In this document: in pieces, positions 1 through 8,750 of the stretch | Position numbering within the stretch: position 1 is the stretch's first letter | How the letters are laid out: each line of letters begins with the position of its first letter | Origin: CAZMSD01 sp964568855 | GTDB lineage: Bacteria > CAIWAD01 | Length of the DNA stretch: 64,000 nt | Reading direction: 5' to 3' | Assembly: GCA_964568855.1 (NCBI GenBank) | Contig: CAZMSD010000019.1 | Span: 1-64,000, forward strand | Notes under the pieces: generated by a model | The model's database searches: none | What the model was told of the DNA's origin: nothing | Seen by the model: only the letters and a program-made list of their open reading frames with translations | Position numbers and translations under genes: made by a program

Positions 1-10
1 ACGGACTCAG

Positions 11-38
11 GCGCTCGACGCGGCATGAGCGCTTTTTT
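11..38 (+). terminator. Rho-independent terminator of an upstream gene
   Basis: A 6-bp stem (GCGCTC at 11-16 pairing with GAGCGC at 27-32) is followed directly by six T residues (33-38). It is oriented to end a plus-strand transcript that enters from the left edge; that gene is outside the window. Confidence 0.75.
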
Positions 39-659
39 CAGGGTCGACTATCTACAGCTTTAGGATTCTCAAATACTCAGCCCGGCAGAGAATGAAGAAC
101 TGCATCGCATCGGGGGCACAATCCTCGGCGCTTCAATCCGCATTCCGTGAGATCAATCCTAATAGGAAGCTCTCTCTGCGCTAAGCCTCGCTTAACTTTG
201 TTTGGATGTCGGTAACCAGGTTTTAGGTCAACTGTAAGATAGCAAAAAGCATACCACAGAGTTGGAAAATGGAAAGTGGAAAAATAACAGGAGTTTGTGG
301 ACACTCTTGTCGTTGACGAGGTATTATAAAGCTGTCCAGAGTGACTGATTCTGAACGATGACAAATTTTACTCAAAGCTAATGGACAAAGATTGGATCCC
401 TGGTTCTCGCGTCGCTCAAAGCACAATACCTCGATTTTCGCTGTTGTGTCATTATTGACGCTTGCCTTGGGTCGCATTAGTATCTGCATGGGACGCCGAT
501 TGAGCCGGGATCAAGACCTGGTCCCGGGAGCTCGTGGATCCGATCGTCGCCCGGTCTTCCCAGCGTCGGCTGGAACATGCAGACCGAAGATCCGTAGTTT
601 TCCACCGGCGAAAAGGTTGATTCGAGGCCCGGGAAGAATGCGCTTGACTGGAGGGCGCC
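39..659. other. Intergenic stretch without a recognisable gene
   Basis: About 620 bases between the terminator and the nitroreductase. The first two thirds are visibly more AT-rich than the rest of the window. Short open frames exist on both strands but none shows a family motif, a convincing ribosome binding site or coding-like composition. It may hold the promoter of the nitroreductase gene; no clear -35/-10 pair could be assigned. Confidence 0.5.
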
Positions 660-1241
660 ATGCAGATGATCGAGCTTGTGACACGGTGCAGGAGCTACAG
701 GCGATTCCGCCAGGAGGAGCCCGTGGACCATGAAACACTTCTTGAGCTGGTGGAGCTGGCCCGGCGCTCGCCGTCTTCGGCCAACCAACAGGCCCTCAAG
801 TTCATGCTCAGTTCGGATCCGCGGCAAAACGCGCTGATCTTTCCCTACCTTGCCTGGGCGGGCTACCTGAAGGATTGGCCGGGACCCGCCGAGGGCGAGC
901 GGCCGGCGGCCTACATCCTGATTCTGGGAGACCTCCTGATCAGGGAGTCCTTCAGCTGCGACCATGGCATCGCCGCCCAGAGCATCCTGCTGGGAGCCGC
1001 TGAGCGCGGCCTGGGAGGCTGCATCATCGGCGCGATCCAGCGCGACGCGCTGCGTGACACATTGAAGATCCCCGAACGCTTCCAAATACTGCTGGTGCTG
1101 GCGCTGGGCCGTCCCGGTGAGACGGTGATGCTTGAAGCGATCGGCGAGGAAGGCGATCACAGGTACTGGCGGGACGGCGATGGCAGGCATCATGTGCCCA
1201 AGCGATCCCTGGACGAACTCGTTTACAGCCCGGTGAATTGA
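660..1241 (+). CDS. Nitroreductase family FMN-dependent oxidoreductase
   Basis: A 193-residue protein of the nitroreductase superfamily, cytoplasmic FMN enzymes that reduce nitro, quinone or related substrates with NAD(P)H. The N-terminal part has the typical CRSYRRF element (residues about 9-15) followed by ARRSPSSANQQ, the FMN phosphate-contact region. The C-terminal LGRPGE is also typical. Length fits the small one-domain subfamily. ATG at 660 follows a GGAGGG ribosome binding site by 4 bases; ATG at 666 is an alternative. It stands alone on the plus strand. The substrate cannot be read from the sequence. Confidence 0.85.
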   Translation: MQMIELVTRCRSYRRFRQEEPVDHETLLELVELARRSPSSANQQALKFMLSSDPRQNALIFPYLAWAGYLKDWPGPAEGERPAAYILILGDLLIRESFSCDHGIAAQSILLGAAERGLGGCIIGAIQRDALRDTLKIPERFQILLVLALGRPGETVMLEAIGEEGDHRYWRDGDGRHHVPKRSLDELVYSPVN

Positions 1242-1334
1242 ATCATCGTCCGCAGGCAGCGTGAGACCTCGAAGCCGCGATAACGAACCACGACACAGTT
1301 GATATGATCGATAGCCACAACCTGGAGGTTAATC

Positions 1335-1766
1335 GTGACGGAAGGCCAATCCGCTCCGAAAGAAGAGCCGACCGGATCCGGCGGGAAGCAGGAGGGCGGT
1401 TTCTCGGCGACCAACGAGTATTCATCCCCCGACAATACGCTGGAGTCCGAACAACGACGCGTCGCCAACCGGGTAACCGTTTCGGCCTGGAGCCTGTTCT
1501 TTATCTGGGTCGGGTTCTCGCTCCTGGTCGAGTTCGAGACCAGCACCACCCTGCTGGGCATCGGCGTCATCCTGCTGCTGGCCCAGGCGGCCCGTAAGGT
1601 CCTGGGACTCAAACTGGAGAAGGTCTGGGCCATCGTGGGCGTGCTCTTCGTGGTGGGACCGCTGTGGGACGTGCTCGACGCAGAACTGCCGCTGGTCCCC
1701 GTGCTGCTGATCCTGGCCGGACTGGCGCTGCTGCTCTCGAATTTCCGCAAGCGGCAGACGGACTGA
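1335..1766 (+). CDS. Small hypothetical membrane protein
   Basis: A 143-residue protein. The first 50 residues are hydrophilic and acidic/polar; then come three or four hydrophobic segments (about residues 50-68, 70-86, 92-110 and 115-135) and a short basic tail. It resembles the general class of small integral membrane proteins with a LiaF-like or DUF-type transmembrane core, but no specific family is recognised. GTG at 1335 is preceded by GGAGG (1324-1328) at good spacing. It is convergent with the tRNA gene downstream. Confidence 0.6.
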   Translation: MTEGQSAPKEEPTGSGGKQEGGFSATNEYSSPDNTLESEQRRVANRVTVSAWSLFFIWVGFSLLVEFETSTTLLGIGVILLLAQAARKVLGLKLEKVWAIVGVLFVVGPLWDVLDAELPLVPVLLILAGLALLLSNFRKRQTD

Positions 1767-1770
1767 GGTA

Positions 1771-1807
1771 TAACAAGAAAAGGGCCTGCGCTCGCACGCA
1801 AGCCCCT
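1771..1807 (-). terminator. Rho-independent terminator downstream of tRNA-Ser
   Basis: Read on the minus strand, AAGGGGCTTGCG pairs with CGCAGGCCCTT across a short loop and is followed by TTTTCTTGTT. It lies immediately downstream of tRNA-Ser. The plus-strand reading has no T-run, so it mainly serves the tRNA. Confidence 0.7.
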
Positions 1808-1812
1808 TGCCA

Positions 1813-1900
1813 CGGAGGAGGTGGGATTCGAACCCACGGAACACACGAGGTGTTCAACGGATTTCGAGTCCGTCCCGATCAACCGCTCCGGCACTCCTCC
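1813..1900 (-). tRNA. tRNA-Ser (anticodon CGA)
   Basis: An 88-nt cloverleaf on the minus strand. The acceptor GGAGGAG (1900-1894) pairs with CTCCTCC (1820-1814), with discriminator G at 1813. The anticodon loop is CTCGAAA in a 5-bp ACGGA/TCCGT stem, giving anticodon CGA (plus positions 1864-1866), which reads UCG. A long variable arm (AACAC/GTGTT) marks a class II serine tRNA. The T-arm is GTGGG-TTCGAAT-CCCAC. The 3' CCA is not encoded, since TGG follows the discriminator. Confidence 0.95.
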
Positions 1901-1976
1901 AATCGAACCGTCAGCTTAAGAAAAAGCCCGCGGCGGCGCAAAGCGGCCCCAACCTGGAAGCGGCTGCGGGAGCGAA

Positions 1977-2633
1977 TCACACCGGTTTGCAGGCCAGCAC
2001 CCAGAGGAAGCTCTCCGGCCCGTCGACGCCCTCTTCCAGCCGCTCCTCGCGGGCCTTTTGGATCACGAGACCTGCATCCTTCACCAGCAGCCGGCTGCGC
2101 TCCGCGTCGTAGTGGCTCCAGGCCATGGGCGCGCCCAGCCAGTCTTCTTCGAGGCACTCTTCGTCCTTGATTCCCAGCGACGACAGAAAGTGGCCTCCCG
2201 GCTTGAGCCAGCGGGCGATCCGCTTCAGCAGGGCGGCGTGCTCCCCGCGCGGCAGGTGGATGATGGACCAGAAAGCGCAGACCGCGTTGAATGATTCCTC
2301 CGGAAACGTGACACGGCCCATATCGCCGTGCACGAACTTGGCCGCCGGTACCAGGCTGCGGGCCAGCTCGACCTGGGCACGCGAGATATCCACGCCCGTG
2401 ACTGCAAAGCGGCGGGCCAGGATCTCCGCCACGGGTCGGCCCGCGCCGCAGCCCAGGTCCAGCACCGCGTCGCCCGGCCGCAGGCCTTCCTGAAAGAGGT
2501 CCAGGTAGCGTTCCTGCTGCTCGCGCAGGACGGCAGGAGCGCCCTCGCCCGCCACCGCATCCAGGTAAGGGCGGGCGATCCGGTCGTAGCCTTCTTCCAC
2601 CGTTGCGCGTATTTTCCGGGGATCCAGATCCAT
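1977..2633 (-). CDS. Class I SAM-dependent methyltransferase
   Basis: A 218-residue Rossmann-fold methyltransferase. Motif I is VLDLGCGAGRP (about residues 58-68), followed by the acidic strand-2 end VTGVDIS and a motif near HGDM, then post-motif LKPGGHFLSSLG. The pattern is typical of small-molecule (UbiE/Tam-like) methyltransferases; the acceptor cannot be inferred. It lies 35 bases downstream of tadA on the same strand, so the two may be cotranscribed. Confidence 0.8.
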   Translation of the reverse strand: MDLDPRKIRATVEEGYDRIARPYLDAVAGEGAPAVLREQQERYLDLFQEGLRPGDAVLDLGCGAGRPVAEILARRFAVTGVDISRAQVELARSLVPAAKFVHGDMGRVTFPEESFNAVCAFWSIIHLPRGEHAALLKRIARWLKPGGHFLSSLGIKDEECLEEDWLGAPMAWSHYDAERSRLLVKDAGLVIQKAREERLEEGVDGPESFLWVLACKPV

Positions 2634-2668
2634 CCTGCTTACTTAGCCCTCGTGTGTCTGCTTCTGGA

Positions 2669-3121
2669 CTAGCGCCGCAGTCTGCGGAAGAATTCCACGA
2701 GCAATGCGCCGCATTCGGCCTCCAGCACTCCGGTCAACAACTCTACTCGGTGATTGAGCCGTCCTTCCTGCACCACGTTGAATACGCTGCCGCAGGCTCC
2801 GGCTTTGGGATCCCGCGCGCCGAAGACCAGCAAGGGCACTCGCGAAAGCACCACCGCCCCGCCGCACATGGTGCAGGGTTCCAGGGTCGCGTAGAGTCGG
2901 CAATCCTCGAGGCGCCAGCTTCCCAGGCAATCGGCGGCCGCCGTGATGGCCAGGATCTCCGCGTGGGCGGTGGGATCCTGAAGCCGCTCCACGCTGTTGC
3001 GGCCCCGGCCGATCACCCGGCCCTCGTGTACCACAACCGCGCCGACGGGCACCTCGCCCTCGTCGCGGGCCGCCTCGGCCTCGCGGAGCGCCATGCGCAT
3101 GTAGATCTCGTGCTCGTTCAT
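2669..3121 (-). CDS. tadA: tRNA-specific adenosine(34) deaminase TadA
   Basis: A 150-residue zinc deaminase that converts wobble adenosine 34 of tRNA-Arg(ACG) to inosine. The catalytic zinc motifs are present: HAE in DPTAHAEILAI (about residues 52-62) and PCTMC in LEPCTMCGGAVV (about 82-93). The DPKAGACGS segment is characteristic of TadA rather than cytidine deaminases. Length is normal. ATG at 3121. Confidence 0.95.
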   Translation of the reverse strand: MNEHEIYMRMALREAEAARDEGEVPVGAVVVHEGRVIGRGRNSVERLQDPTAHAEILAITAAADCLGSWRLEDCRLYATLEPCTMCGGAVVLSRVPLLVFGARDPKAGACGSVFNVVQEGRLNHRVELLTGVLEAECGALLVEFFRRLRR

Positions 3122-3187
3122 GGGAATCGCGAGTCGTTTCGGGTGCAGTGATACATCTCGGGCGCGATGAGGCGCAGGGGTCGGCGG

Positions 3188-3808
3188 TCAGGGTTTCAGG
3201 CGCCGCTGCAATTCGTCCAGCTCGCCGCGGTAGACGAAGCCCCGTTCGCCGTCCTCCAGCAGCAGCTTCAGGAAGCCATCGGGATTCTCTTCCTGCAACA
3301 CGACGCAGAGGCGGGTCCCCGCGAGCAGCTCGTGTCCGCCCAGCAGATCGGGTTTCGAGTAGCAGACGAAGTTGCGCAGACTCAACGTATCACCGGCCTG
3401 CGGGGGTGCGGGTTCAGGAGCGACCAGGGCCGGGTCCCGCGCCGCTCCTCCATCCACCGGCGTGTCGTTCTTCAGGTCGCGCAGGCCAAGTTCGCTGCGG
3501 TACACGTAGTACACGCTGTCCGGCGCTAAACGCAAGCGGTAGAAATGCTCGACGGCACTCAGCAGCTCGACTTCGCGCTCCCCGGGGGCGAAGAAATAGT
3601 CGGCGTTCAGCTCCGGCTCCTCGAAGAGCCTCGCGCCCAGCAGGGTGAAGCTGTCGCCCGCCTCCAGGGATCGGTAGGCTCCCGCGGGAATGTGATCGGG
3701 CATCAGGGGTCCGGCCGCCCCTGATGCGGTGAGGAGCAGCAGAAAGAGCAATGCGGCCAGGGAACGGATCACACCCGTTCCGACCGCCGCTGGACTGACT
3801 GGAAACAT
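3188..3808 (-). CDS. Secreted SH3-like hypothetical protein
   Basis: A 206-residue exported protein. A signal peptide with hydrophobic core SLAALLFLLLLTASGAAG (about residues 16-33) begins it. The mature part looks like two SH3b-type beta modules (about 45-110 and 140-200) joined by an Ala/Pro-rich linker (PALVAPEPAPP). Such modules often bind cell wall or mediate protein contacts. No catalytic motif is visible. It sits between prepilin peptidase and tadA on the same strand. A link to the pilus system is only positional. Confidence 0.5.
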   Translation of the reverse strand: MFPVSPAAVGTGVIRSLAALLFLLLLTASGAAGPLMPDHIPAGAYRSLEAGDSFTLLGARLFEEPELNADYFFAPGEREVELLSAVEHFYRLRLAPDSVYYVYRSELGLRDLKNDTPVDGGAARDPALVAPEPAPPQAGDTLSLRNFVCYSKPDLLGGHELLAGTRLCVVLQEENPDGFLKLLLEDGERGFVYRGELDELQRRLKP

Positions 3809-3850
3809 GGAATCTCTCTCCTCCTCGATTCAAGACCGCGAACCGGGACC

Positions 3851-4660
3851 TCAGCCCGTCAACAGTTTAATGTACCACGCGGCAAGGGCATCTCCATAGT
3901 GCAGCGCCAGCACCGCGCCCAGCGCCAGGAAGGGACCGAAGGGGATCTCGCGTCCGAAGCCGACGCGCAGCGCCAGACCGGCCAGGGTACCAGCCAGCGC
4001 TCCCATGAAAATGGCCAGCAGGCTGTTCAGCGGTCCCAGGAAGAGGCCCACCGCGCCCATCAGCTTGAGATCGCCCAGGCCCAGTCCCTCGCGGCGAAAG
4101 ATGAAACGGGAGAGCGTCGCGATCAGCAGCATGGCGCCTGCGCCGGTCGCTGCGCCCAGCAGGCCCTGGCCGAGAGTGGGGAAACCACCCAGGGGAGCAT
4201 CGCGCAGAAGCAGCCAGCGCAGGCCCAGCCCCCCCAGCCCGTACAGCGCCAGGGTCAGAACCAGGGGATTGGGCAGTCTCAGGTGCTCCGCGTCGATCCA
4301 GGACAGGGAGACCAGCAGCACCATCAGGGGCAGCTGGAACCACATGGCCGGCTGCAGCGGCCAGTGCAGGGCCAGGCCCAGGCAGAGCAGCGCCGTGATC
4401 GCCTCCACCAGCGGATAGCGCAGGGGAATCCATCCGCCGCATCCGGCGCAGCGCCCCCGCAGCATTATCCAGCTCAGCAGCGGAATATTCTCCCAGGGCC
4501 TGAGCCGGCGGCTGCAGGCGGGGCAGCGCGAGGCGGGACGCCAGAGCGATTCCCCGCGGGGCAGGCGCTGAATCAGCACGTTGTTCAGGCTGCCGAAGGC
4601 CAGGCCCAGGAGCAGGCTCAGCCAGTAGGGCGTGCTTTCGATCACGGCCGCGCGCTCCAC
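3851..4660 (-). CDS. pilD: Prepilin peptidase (A24 family, PilD/GspO)
   Basis: A 269-residue polytopic membrane protease that cleaves type IV prepilin leaders and N-methylates the new N-terminus. The N-terminal zinc domain has both Cys pairs, CPACS and CAGCG, with the conserved RPWENIPLLSW between them (residues about 46-75). The two catalytic aspartates are in SWIDAEHL (about 122) and GLGLGDLKLMGA (about 198). About seven transmembrane segments follow. GTG at 4660 overlaps the preceding gene by 19 bases; GTG at 4645 is an alternative. It would serve the pilins encoded at 16.2-20.9 kb. Confidence 0.93.
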   Translation of the reverse strand: MERAAVIESTPYWLSLLLGLAFGSLNNVLIQRLPRGESLWRPASRCPACSRRLRPWENIPLLSWIMLRGRCAGCGGWIPLRYPLVEAITALLCLGLALHWPLQPAMWFQLPLMVLLVSLSWIDAEHLRLPNPLVLTLALYGLGGLGLRWLLLRDAPLGGFPTLGQGLLGAATGAGAMLLIATLSRFIFRREGLGLGDLKLMGAVGLFLGPLNSLLAIFMGALAGTLAGLALRVGFGREIPFGPFLALGAVLALHYGDALAAWYIKLLTG

Positions 4661-5610
4661 CAGTTCAGGACCCGCAGTGCGCGCAGCGTGTTCCAGCGGC
4701 TGGGCCGGCCGACCTGCTCCAGTTCGAAGAAGGTCCTGCCGGGATGCCGGTTCTGCAGCGGCCAGCGTCCGTCCGCCCGGCGCTTTTTCACGAGCCGGCC
4801 GATGGGATCCTCCAGGCGGACATCCCGCGGAGCCGCGGCCGCCTGAAAATAATCCAGCGTGCGCAGGATGTCATGATACCAGCGAGGCGGAAAGGAGCAA
4901 CGCGTCATCTCGGGACGTACCACCTCTCCGGTTCTGTGGGAGCGATAGAGGCCATGCTCGAGGAAGAACTCGCGGGCCGCGGCCTCGGCCTCCATTGTCG
5001 GCCGGACCCGGGCGCCGCCGGCCTCGGCGTACCCGCGCAGGCCCTCGAGCACGTTGATGGTGGTGTGAAAGGAGCTGTGGACGGCTCCCCGGTCGCGCTG
5101 GCAGTTCCAGCCGCCGTCGGGCATTTGCTCGGCCAGCAGGTAATCCACCAGCCGCTCTATGCGCGGATCCTCCGGCCGGAAGGCCGCCGTCATGGCCAGC
5201 ACCATGCCCGTGATACATGTCTCGCTGCGCTTCCGGGTACTTGAGAAGTCGATCCCTCCGTCGCCCGCCAATCCCCGCTTAAGGAGAATATCGCAGGCCT
5301 TTCGCGCAGCGGGGTGTTCCGCCCCCAGCCCGAAGCGCCGCAGCAGTTGCAGCGTGTAGGTGGTGGAGGTCCACTTGGGGCTGTAGAGCCGTTCCGACCA
5401 GGTGCCCGCGGGATCCTGCAGTTTCAACAGGCGGGCGCCCCATCCCTCGCGCGCGACCTTGGCCCGCTCCGCCTTCCACAAGCGGGGCGCGGCCTGCTCG
5501 AGGTCCCGCAGGACCTGCCAGCAAACGGAAGGATCGCCCCGCAGCAGCCAGTCCAGGACCGGTTCGACGCGATCGATTGACGGAGACGAAGTTGGTGATT
5601 TCACTGTCAC
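4642..5610 (-). CDS. Terpene cyclase/prenyltransferase-fold (alpha-toroid) protein
   Basis: A 322-residue soluble protein built of alpha-alpha repeats with squalene-cyclase-like QW-type motifs: LLKLQDPAGTWSE (about residues 63-75), LAEQMPDGGWNC and KKRRADGRWPLQN near the C-terminus. The DXDD motif needed for squalene-hopene cyclase chemistry is not seen, and the protein is half the usual cyclase length, so catalysis of that type is doubtful. The second GTG at 5604 has the better ribosome binding site (GAGG, 5-base spacing). The stop lies inside the prepilin peptidase gene, which suggests translational coupling. Confidence 0.65.
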   Translation of the reverse strand: MTVKSPTSSPSIDRVEPVLDWLLRGDPSVCWQVLRDLEQAAPRLWKAERAKVAREGWGARLLKLQDPAGTWSERLYSPKWTSTTYTLQLLRRFGLGAEHPAARKACDILLKRGLAGDGGIDFSSTRKRSETCITGMVLAMTAAFRPEDPRIERLVDYLLAEQMPDGGWNCQRDRGAVHSSFHTTINVLEGLRGYAEAGGARVRPTMEAEAAAREFFLEHGLYRSHRTGEVVRPEMTRCSFPPRWYHDILRTLDYFQAAAAPRDVRLEDPIGRLVKKRRADGRWPLQNRHPGRTFFELEQVGRPSRWNTLRALRVLNWWSARP

Positions 5611-5625
5611 CTCAAACCGTGGATC

Positions 5626-5668
5626 CCTGAAGAAAGCGATCCCGCGCCGTTGCCGGGGCGGGATCGCT
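5626..5668 (-). terminator. Strong Rho-independent terminator after pilC
   Basis: A perfect 11-bp stem (AGCGATCCCGC at 5635-5645 with its complement at 5658-5668), followed on the minus strand by TTTCTTC. It ends the pilus operon downstream of pilC and separates it from the toroid protein/pilD unit. Confidence 0.85.
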
Positions 5669-5727
5669 CGATCCTCACGCGACTCTCCGAGGATCCGATC
5701 GTTCTCTTTGCGTGACCGGGGGCGCGC

Positions 5728-6975
5728 TCAATACCCGAATCGCTGGACCGCCTGTCCGAACTCGAAAACCGGCAGGTAGATCACCACCACGATGGTGGCG
5801 ATCACCACACCGATGGCGATGATCATCAGGGGCTCGATCAGGCTGGTCATGCGTGTGATCACCGAGTCCACCTGCTTCTGGTAGAATTCGGCAGCCTTCT
5901 TCAGCAGGATGTCCAGTTCGCCCGTTTCCTCGCCGGTCTGGGTCAGCTGGACCAGCGTGGGGGGAAAGACCTGGGTCTTGACCATGGCATTGGAAAGCGA
6001 GTAGCCTTCCTTCAGCAGCTCCTGCAGGTCGGCCACGGCGCCCGAGACCACCGCATTGCCCACCACGCCCTGCACCAGCTTCAGCGCTTCGGTGACCGTC
6101 ACGCCGCTGCCGAACAGGATTCCCAGGGTCTTGGCATACTTGTTCATCACGCTGTCGTGGATCAACCCGCCGAAGACGGGCATGCGCAGCTTGAGCTGGT
6201 CGAAAACCAGTTCGCCGCGGTCCGTCAAGGTGATCACCCAGATCCAGAACAGGATGAAGACCACCACGAACAGCGAGGCGAAGAAGTTCTGCGACACGAT
6301 GTGCGACAGGCGCACCAGGGCCAGGGTGGGGCCGGGCAGACTGGCGCCCAACTGGTTGTAGACGTCCGTGAACTGCGGAATGATCTTCCACAGCAGGACG
6401 AAGATCACCACTCCCAGGAAGGCCACCATAAACAAGGGGTAGTACAAGGCACCCCGCACGTTCTGACGCGTGTCCTCCACCGATTCCAGGTAGTCGGCCA
6501 TGTCATGCAGCACTGTGTGCAGCGATCCGGACACCTCCCCCGCCTTCACCAGGGCCGTGTACAGGTTGGTGAAATGGTAGGGATAGTGGGCCATGGCCTC
6601 GGAGAGCTGCAGGCCCTTTTTGATCTCGGAGTGGATTCCTTCCAGGGTGCGCCGGAATTTCTTGTTGCGCTCCTCCCGCGCCAGGTTGCCGATGGCCTTC
6701 TCGAGGGTCAGTCCGGCGGAGAACATGGTGGAAAGCTGCCGCGTGAAGAAAACCATGGTCTTCAGCGGCACGAACTGCTTCAGGCTCTCCAGGGCCAGGT
6801 TGATCTTGTCCAGGACCGTCAGCCGGGTGACTTCCCCGGTTTTCCGTTCCCTGAGCGAGATCAGCGTACCCTGGTTCTTGAGCTGGTCGATGGCGGCGTC
6901 CATGCTTGCCGCCTTGATCTCGGCTTCCACGCGCTCGCCGGCCGCGTTGCGGATGATGTAGTTGAAACTCGGCAT
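5728..6975 (-). CDS. pilC: Type IV pilus inner-membrane platform protein PilC (GspF family)
   Basis: A 415-residue platform protein that couples the cytoplasmic ATPases to pilin movement. An N-terminal cytoplasmic region (about 1-65) precedes two GspF domains (about 70-195 and 275-400). Diagnostic pieces are FFTRQLSTMFSAGLTLEKA in the first and GSGVTVTEALKLVQG in the second. There are three transmembrane segments, including a long hydrophobic C-terminal one. Length is normal. It lies 27 bases downstream of pilB and ends the operon at a strong terminator. Confidence 0.93.
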   Translation of the reverse strand: MPSFNYIIRNAAGERVEAEIKAASMDAAIDQLKNQGTLISLRERKTGEVTRLTVLDKINLALESLKQFVPLKTMVFFTRQLSTMFSAGLTLEKAIGNLAREERNKKFRRTLEGIHSEIKKGLQLSEAMAHYPYHFTNLYTALVKAGEVSGSLHTVLHDMADYLESVEDTRQNVRGALYYPLFMVAFLGVVIFVLLWKIIPQFTDVYNQLGASLPGPTLALVRLSHIVSQNFFASLFVVVFILFWIWVITLTDRGELVFDQLKLRMPVFGGLIHDSVMNKYAKTLGILFGSGVTVTEALKLVQGVVGNAVVSGAVADLQELLKEGYSLSNAMVKTQVFPPTLVQLTQTGEETGELDILLKKAAEFYQKQVDSVITRMTSLIEPLMIIAIGVVIATIVVVIYLPVFEFGQAVQRFGY

Positions 6976-7002
6976 GCAGCGGCTTCCCCGCCCTCTTTAG
7001 AC

Positions 7003-8700
7003 TTAGAAATCCTCGACCGTGGCCCGCTTCACTTCCTGCAGGGTTGTGATGCCCTCCATGGCCTTGCGCAGGCCCGCGTCGCGCAGGCTGACCATGCCCT
7101 GCTGCTGAACCACCTCGCGGATCTGTTCCTGGCTGGCGTTGTCGAAGATCATCTTGCGGATGTTCTGGCGCACTTCCAGCATTTCGAAGATGCCCGTCCG
7201 GCCGCGGTACCCTGAATTCCGGCAGCGGGGGCAACCCCTGCCGAAGTAGATCGGTTTTCCCTTGTACTTGTCCGGATCCTCGTGGATCGCCAGCCAGTCC
7301 TCGGAGGTGGAGGGTCGTTCCTCCTTGCAGCCTTCACAGAGTGTGCGGATCAGGCGCTGGGCCATCACCAGGTTCAGGCAGGAGCCCACCAGGAAAGGCG
7401 GCACTCCCAGGTCTACATAGCGCGTGATGGTGGAGGGGGCGTCGTTGGCGTGCAGGGTGCTGAAGACAAGGTGGCCGGTCAAGGCGAACTTGATGGCGAT
7501 GTCGGCGGTCTCGTGGTCCCGGATCTCGCCGATCAGCAGGGTGTCCGGATCCTGGCGCAGAATCGAGCGCAGGGCCGCGGCGAAACTCAGGCCGATCTTC
7601 TCGCGGACCTGGACCTGGCTGATGCCGCCCACCTGGTACTCCACGGGGTCTTCCACGGTGGTGATGTTGTCCTGCACGCTCTTGATCTCGTTCAGCGAGG
7701 CGTAGAGCGTGGTGGACTTGCCCGATCCTGTAGGGCCGGAGATGATCACCATGCCGTAGGGCTGGGTGATCCAGTGCTCGAACTTGTCCAGGTCCTCCTG
7801 GTAGAAACCCAGGTTGAGCAGGTTGAACATGAAGCCGCTCTTGTCCAGCAGCCGCATCACCACCTTCTCGCCGTGGACCGTGGGTAGTATGCTCACGCGC
7901 ACGTCCACCAGCTTGTCCACGGTCTTGATGGTGAAGCGGCCGTCCTGGGTCAGGCGGCGTTCGGCGATATTGAGCTTGGAGATGATCTTGATCCGGCTGA
8001 CGATGCCCGCATGACTGGTCATCGGAATAGACATCACCTCCATCAGCACGCCGTCCACCCTGTAGCGGATCCGCAGGTCCAACTCTCCGGGTTCCACGTG
8101 AACGTCCGTGGATCGCTCCTGGATGGCCTGGGAGAGCATCTGGTTCACCAGGCGCACCACCGGGCTGTCTGCGACGTCTTTCTCCACCTCGATGCCGGTA
8201 TCCCTTTCCTCGGCATCGGGATCGGCCAGGAACTCCATCTGGCTGATGGTATCGCTGATTTCGCTGGTGCGGCGGATCTTGGTGTACAGCCGATCCACCG
8301 CTTCGGAAATTGTGCGCTCGCCGCCCAGGAAGGCCTGGACCGACATGTCCACCGACTTCTTCAGGTTGTCCAGGGCCACCAGGTCGTCGGTGTCCACCAT
8401 GGCCACGGCCAGGGTGTTGCCTTCCACCTTCACCGGGAGCAGCTGGTTGGCCTTGGCGAACTCCTCGTCCACCTTGCTCAATGCTTCCTGTTCGGCCAGC
8501 AGAATCTGTTCCGCCTTGAAGAAACGCACGTCGAGCTGCTCCGCCAGGGCCTCAACCAACTCGTCTTCGCTGATCATGTTGAGGTCCAGCAGGACCTGGC
8601 CCACTTTCTTGGCCATGTAGTTTTGCCCCATGGCCGACTGAAACTGGTCTTCCGTCAGGAAGCCTTTGCGGACCAGGATTTCACCGATCTTTTCGAACAT
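7003..8700 (-). CDS. pilB: Type IV pilus extension ATPase PilB (GspE family)
   Basis: A 565-residue hexameric ATPase that powers pilus extension. An N-terminal MshEN-type domain (about 1-140) comes first. The catalytic core has Walker A GPTGSGKSTT (about residue 320), an Asp box and Walker B LLIGEIRDHETADIA, and a His box STLHANDAPSTI. A C-terminal zinc site is formed by CEGCKEE (about 454) and CPRCRNSGYRGR (about 490), typical of PilB/GspE and absent from PilT. ATG at 8700; pilC follows 27 bases downstream. Confidence 0.95.
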   Translation of the reverse strand: MFEKIGEILVRKGFLTEDQFQSAMGQNYMAKKVGQVLLDLNMISEDELVEALAEQLDVRFFKAEQILLAEQEALSKVDEEFAKANQLLPVKVEGNTLAVAMVDTDDLVALDNLKKSVDMSVQAFLGGERTISEAVDRLYTKIRRTSEISDTISQMEFLADPDAEERDTGIEVEKDVADSPVVRLVNQMLSQAIQERSTDVHVEPGELDLRIRYRVDGVLMEVMSIPMTSHAGIVSRIKIISKLNIAERRLTQDGRFTIKTVDKLVDVRVSILPTVHGEKVVMRLLDKSGFMFNLLNLGFYQEDLDKFEHWITQPYGMVIISGPTGSGKSTTLYASLNEIKSVQDNITTVEDPVEYQVGGISQVQVREKIGLSFAAALRSILRQDPDTLLIGEIRDHETADIAIKFALTGHLVFSTLHANDAPSTITRYVDLGVPPFLVGSCLNLVMAQRLIRTLCEGCKEERPSTSEDWLAIHEDPDKYKGKPIYFGRGCPRCRNSGYRGRTGIFEMLEVRQNIRKMIFDNASQEQIREVVQQQGMVSLRDAGLRKAMEGITTLQEVKRATVEDF

Positions 8701-8710
8701 TCAGTGTAAC

Positions 8711-8739
8711 AGCCCTCCCCCGGCACGCGGAGGAGGGCT
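8711..8739 (-). terminator. Inverted repeat between the Ig-like lipoprotein gene and pilB
   Basis: AGCCCTCC (8711-8718) and GGAGGGCT (8732-8739) can form an 8-bp stem in the 50-base gap. There is no T-run, so it may be a weak terminator or an RNA-stability element that lowers read-through into pilB. Confidence 0.4.
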
Positions 8740-8750
8740 ATCCTTATGCC

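Noticed and set aside
77..364. Minus-strand 95-codon frame near the left edge
   Set aside because: No motif, no ribosome binding site and AT-rich non-coding composition.
1813..1900. tRNA-Ser as an integration site of a genomic island
   Set aside because: No integrase, direct repeat of the tRNA 3' end or atypical DNA was seen next to it.
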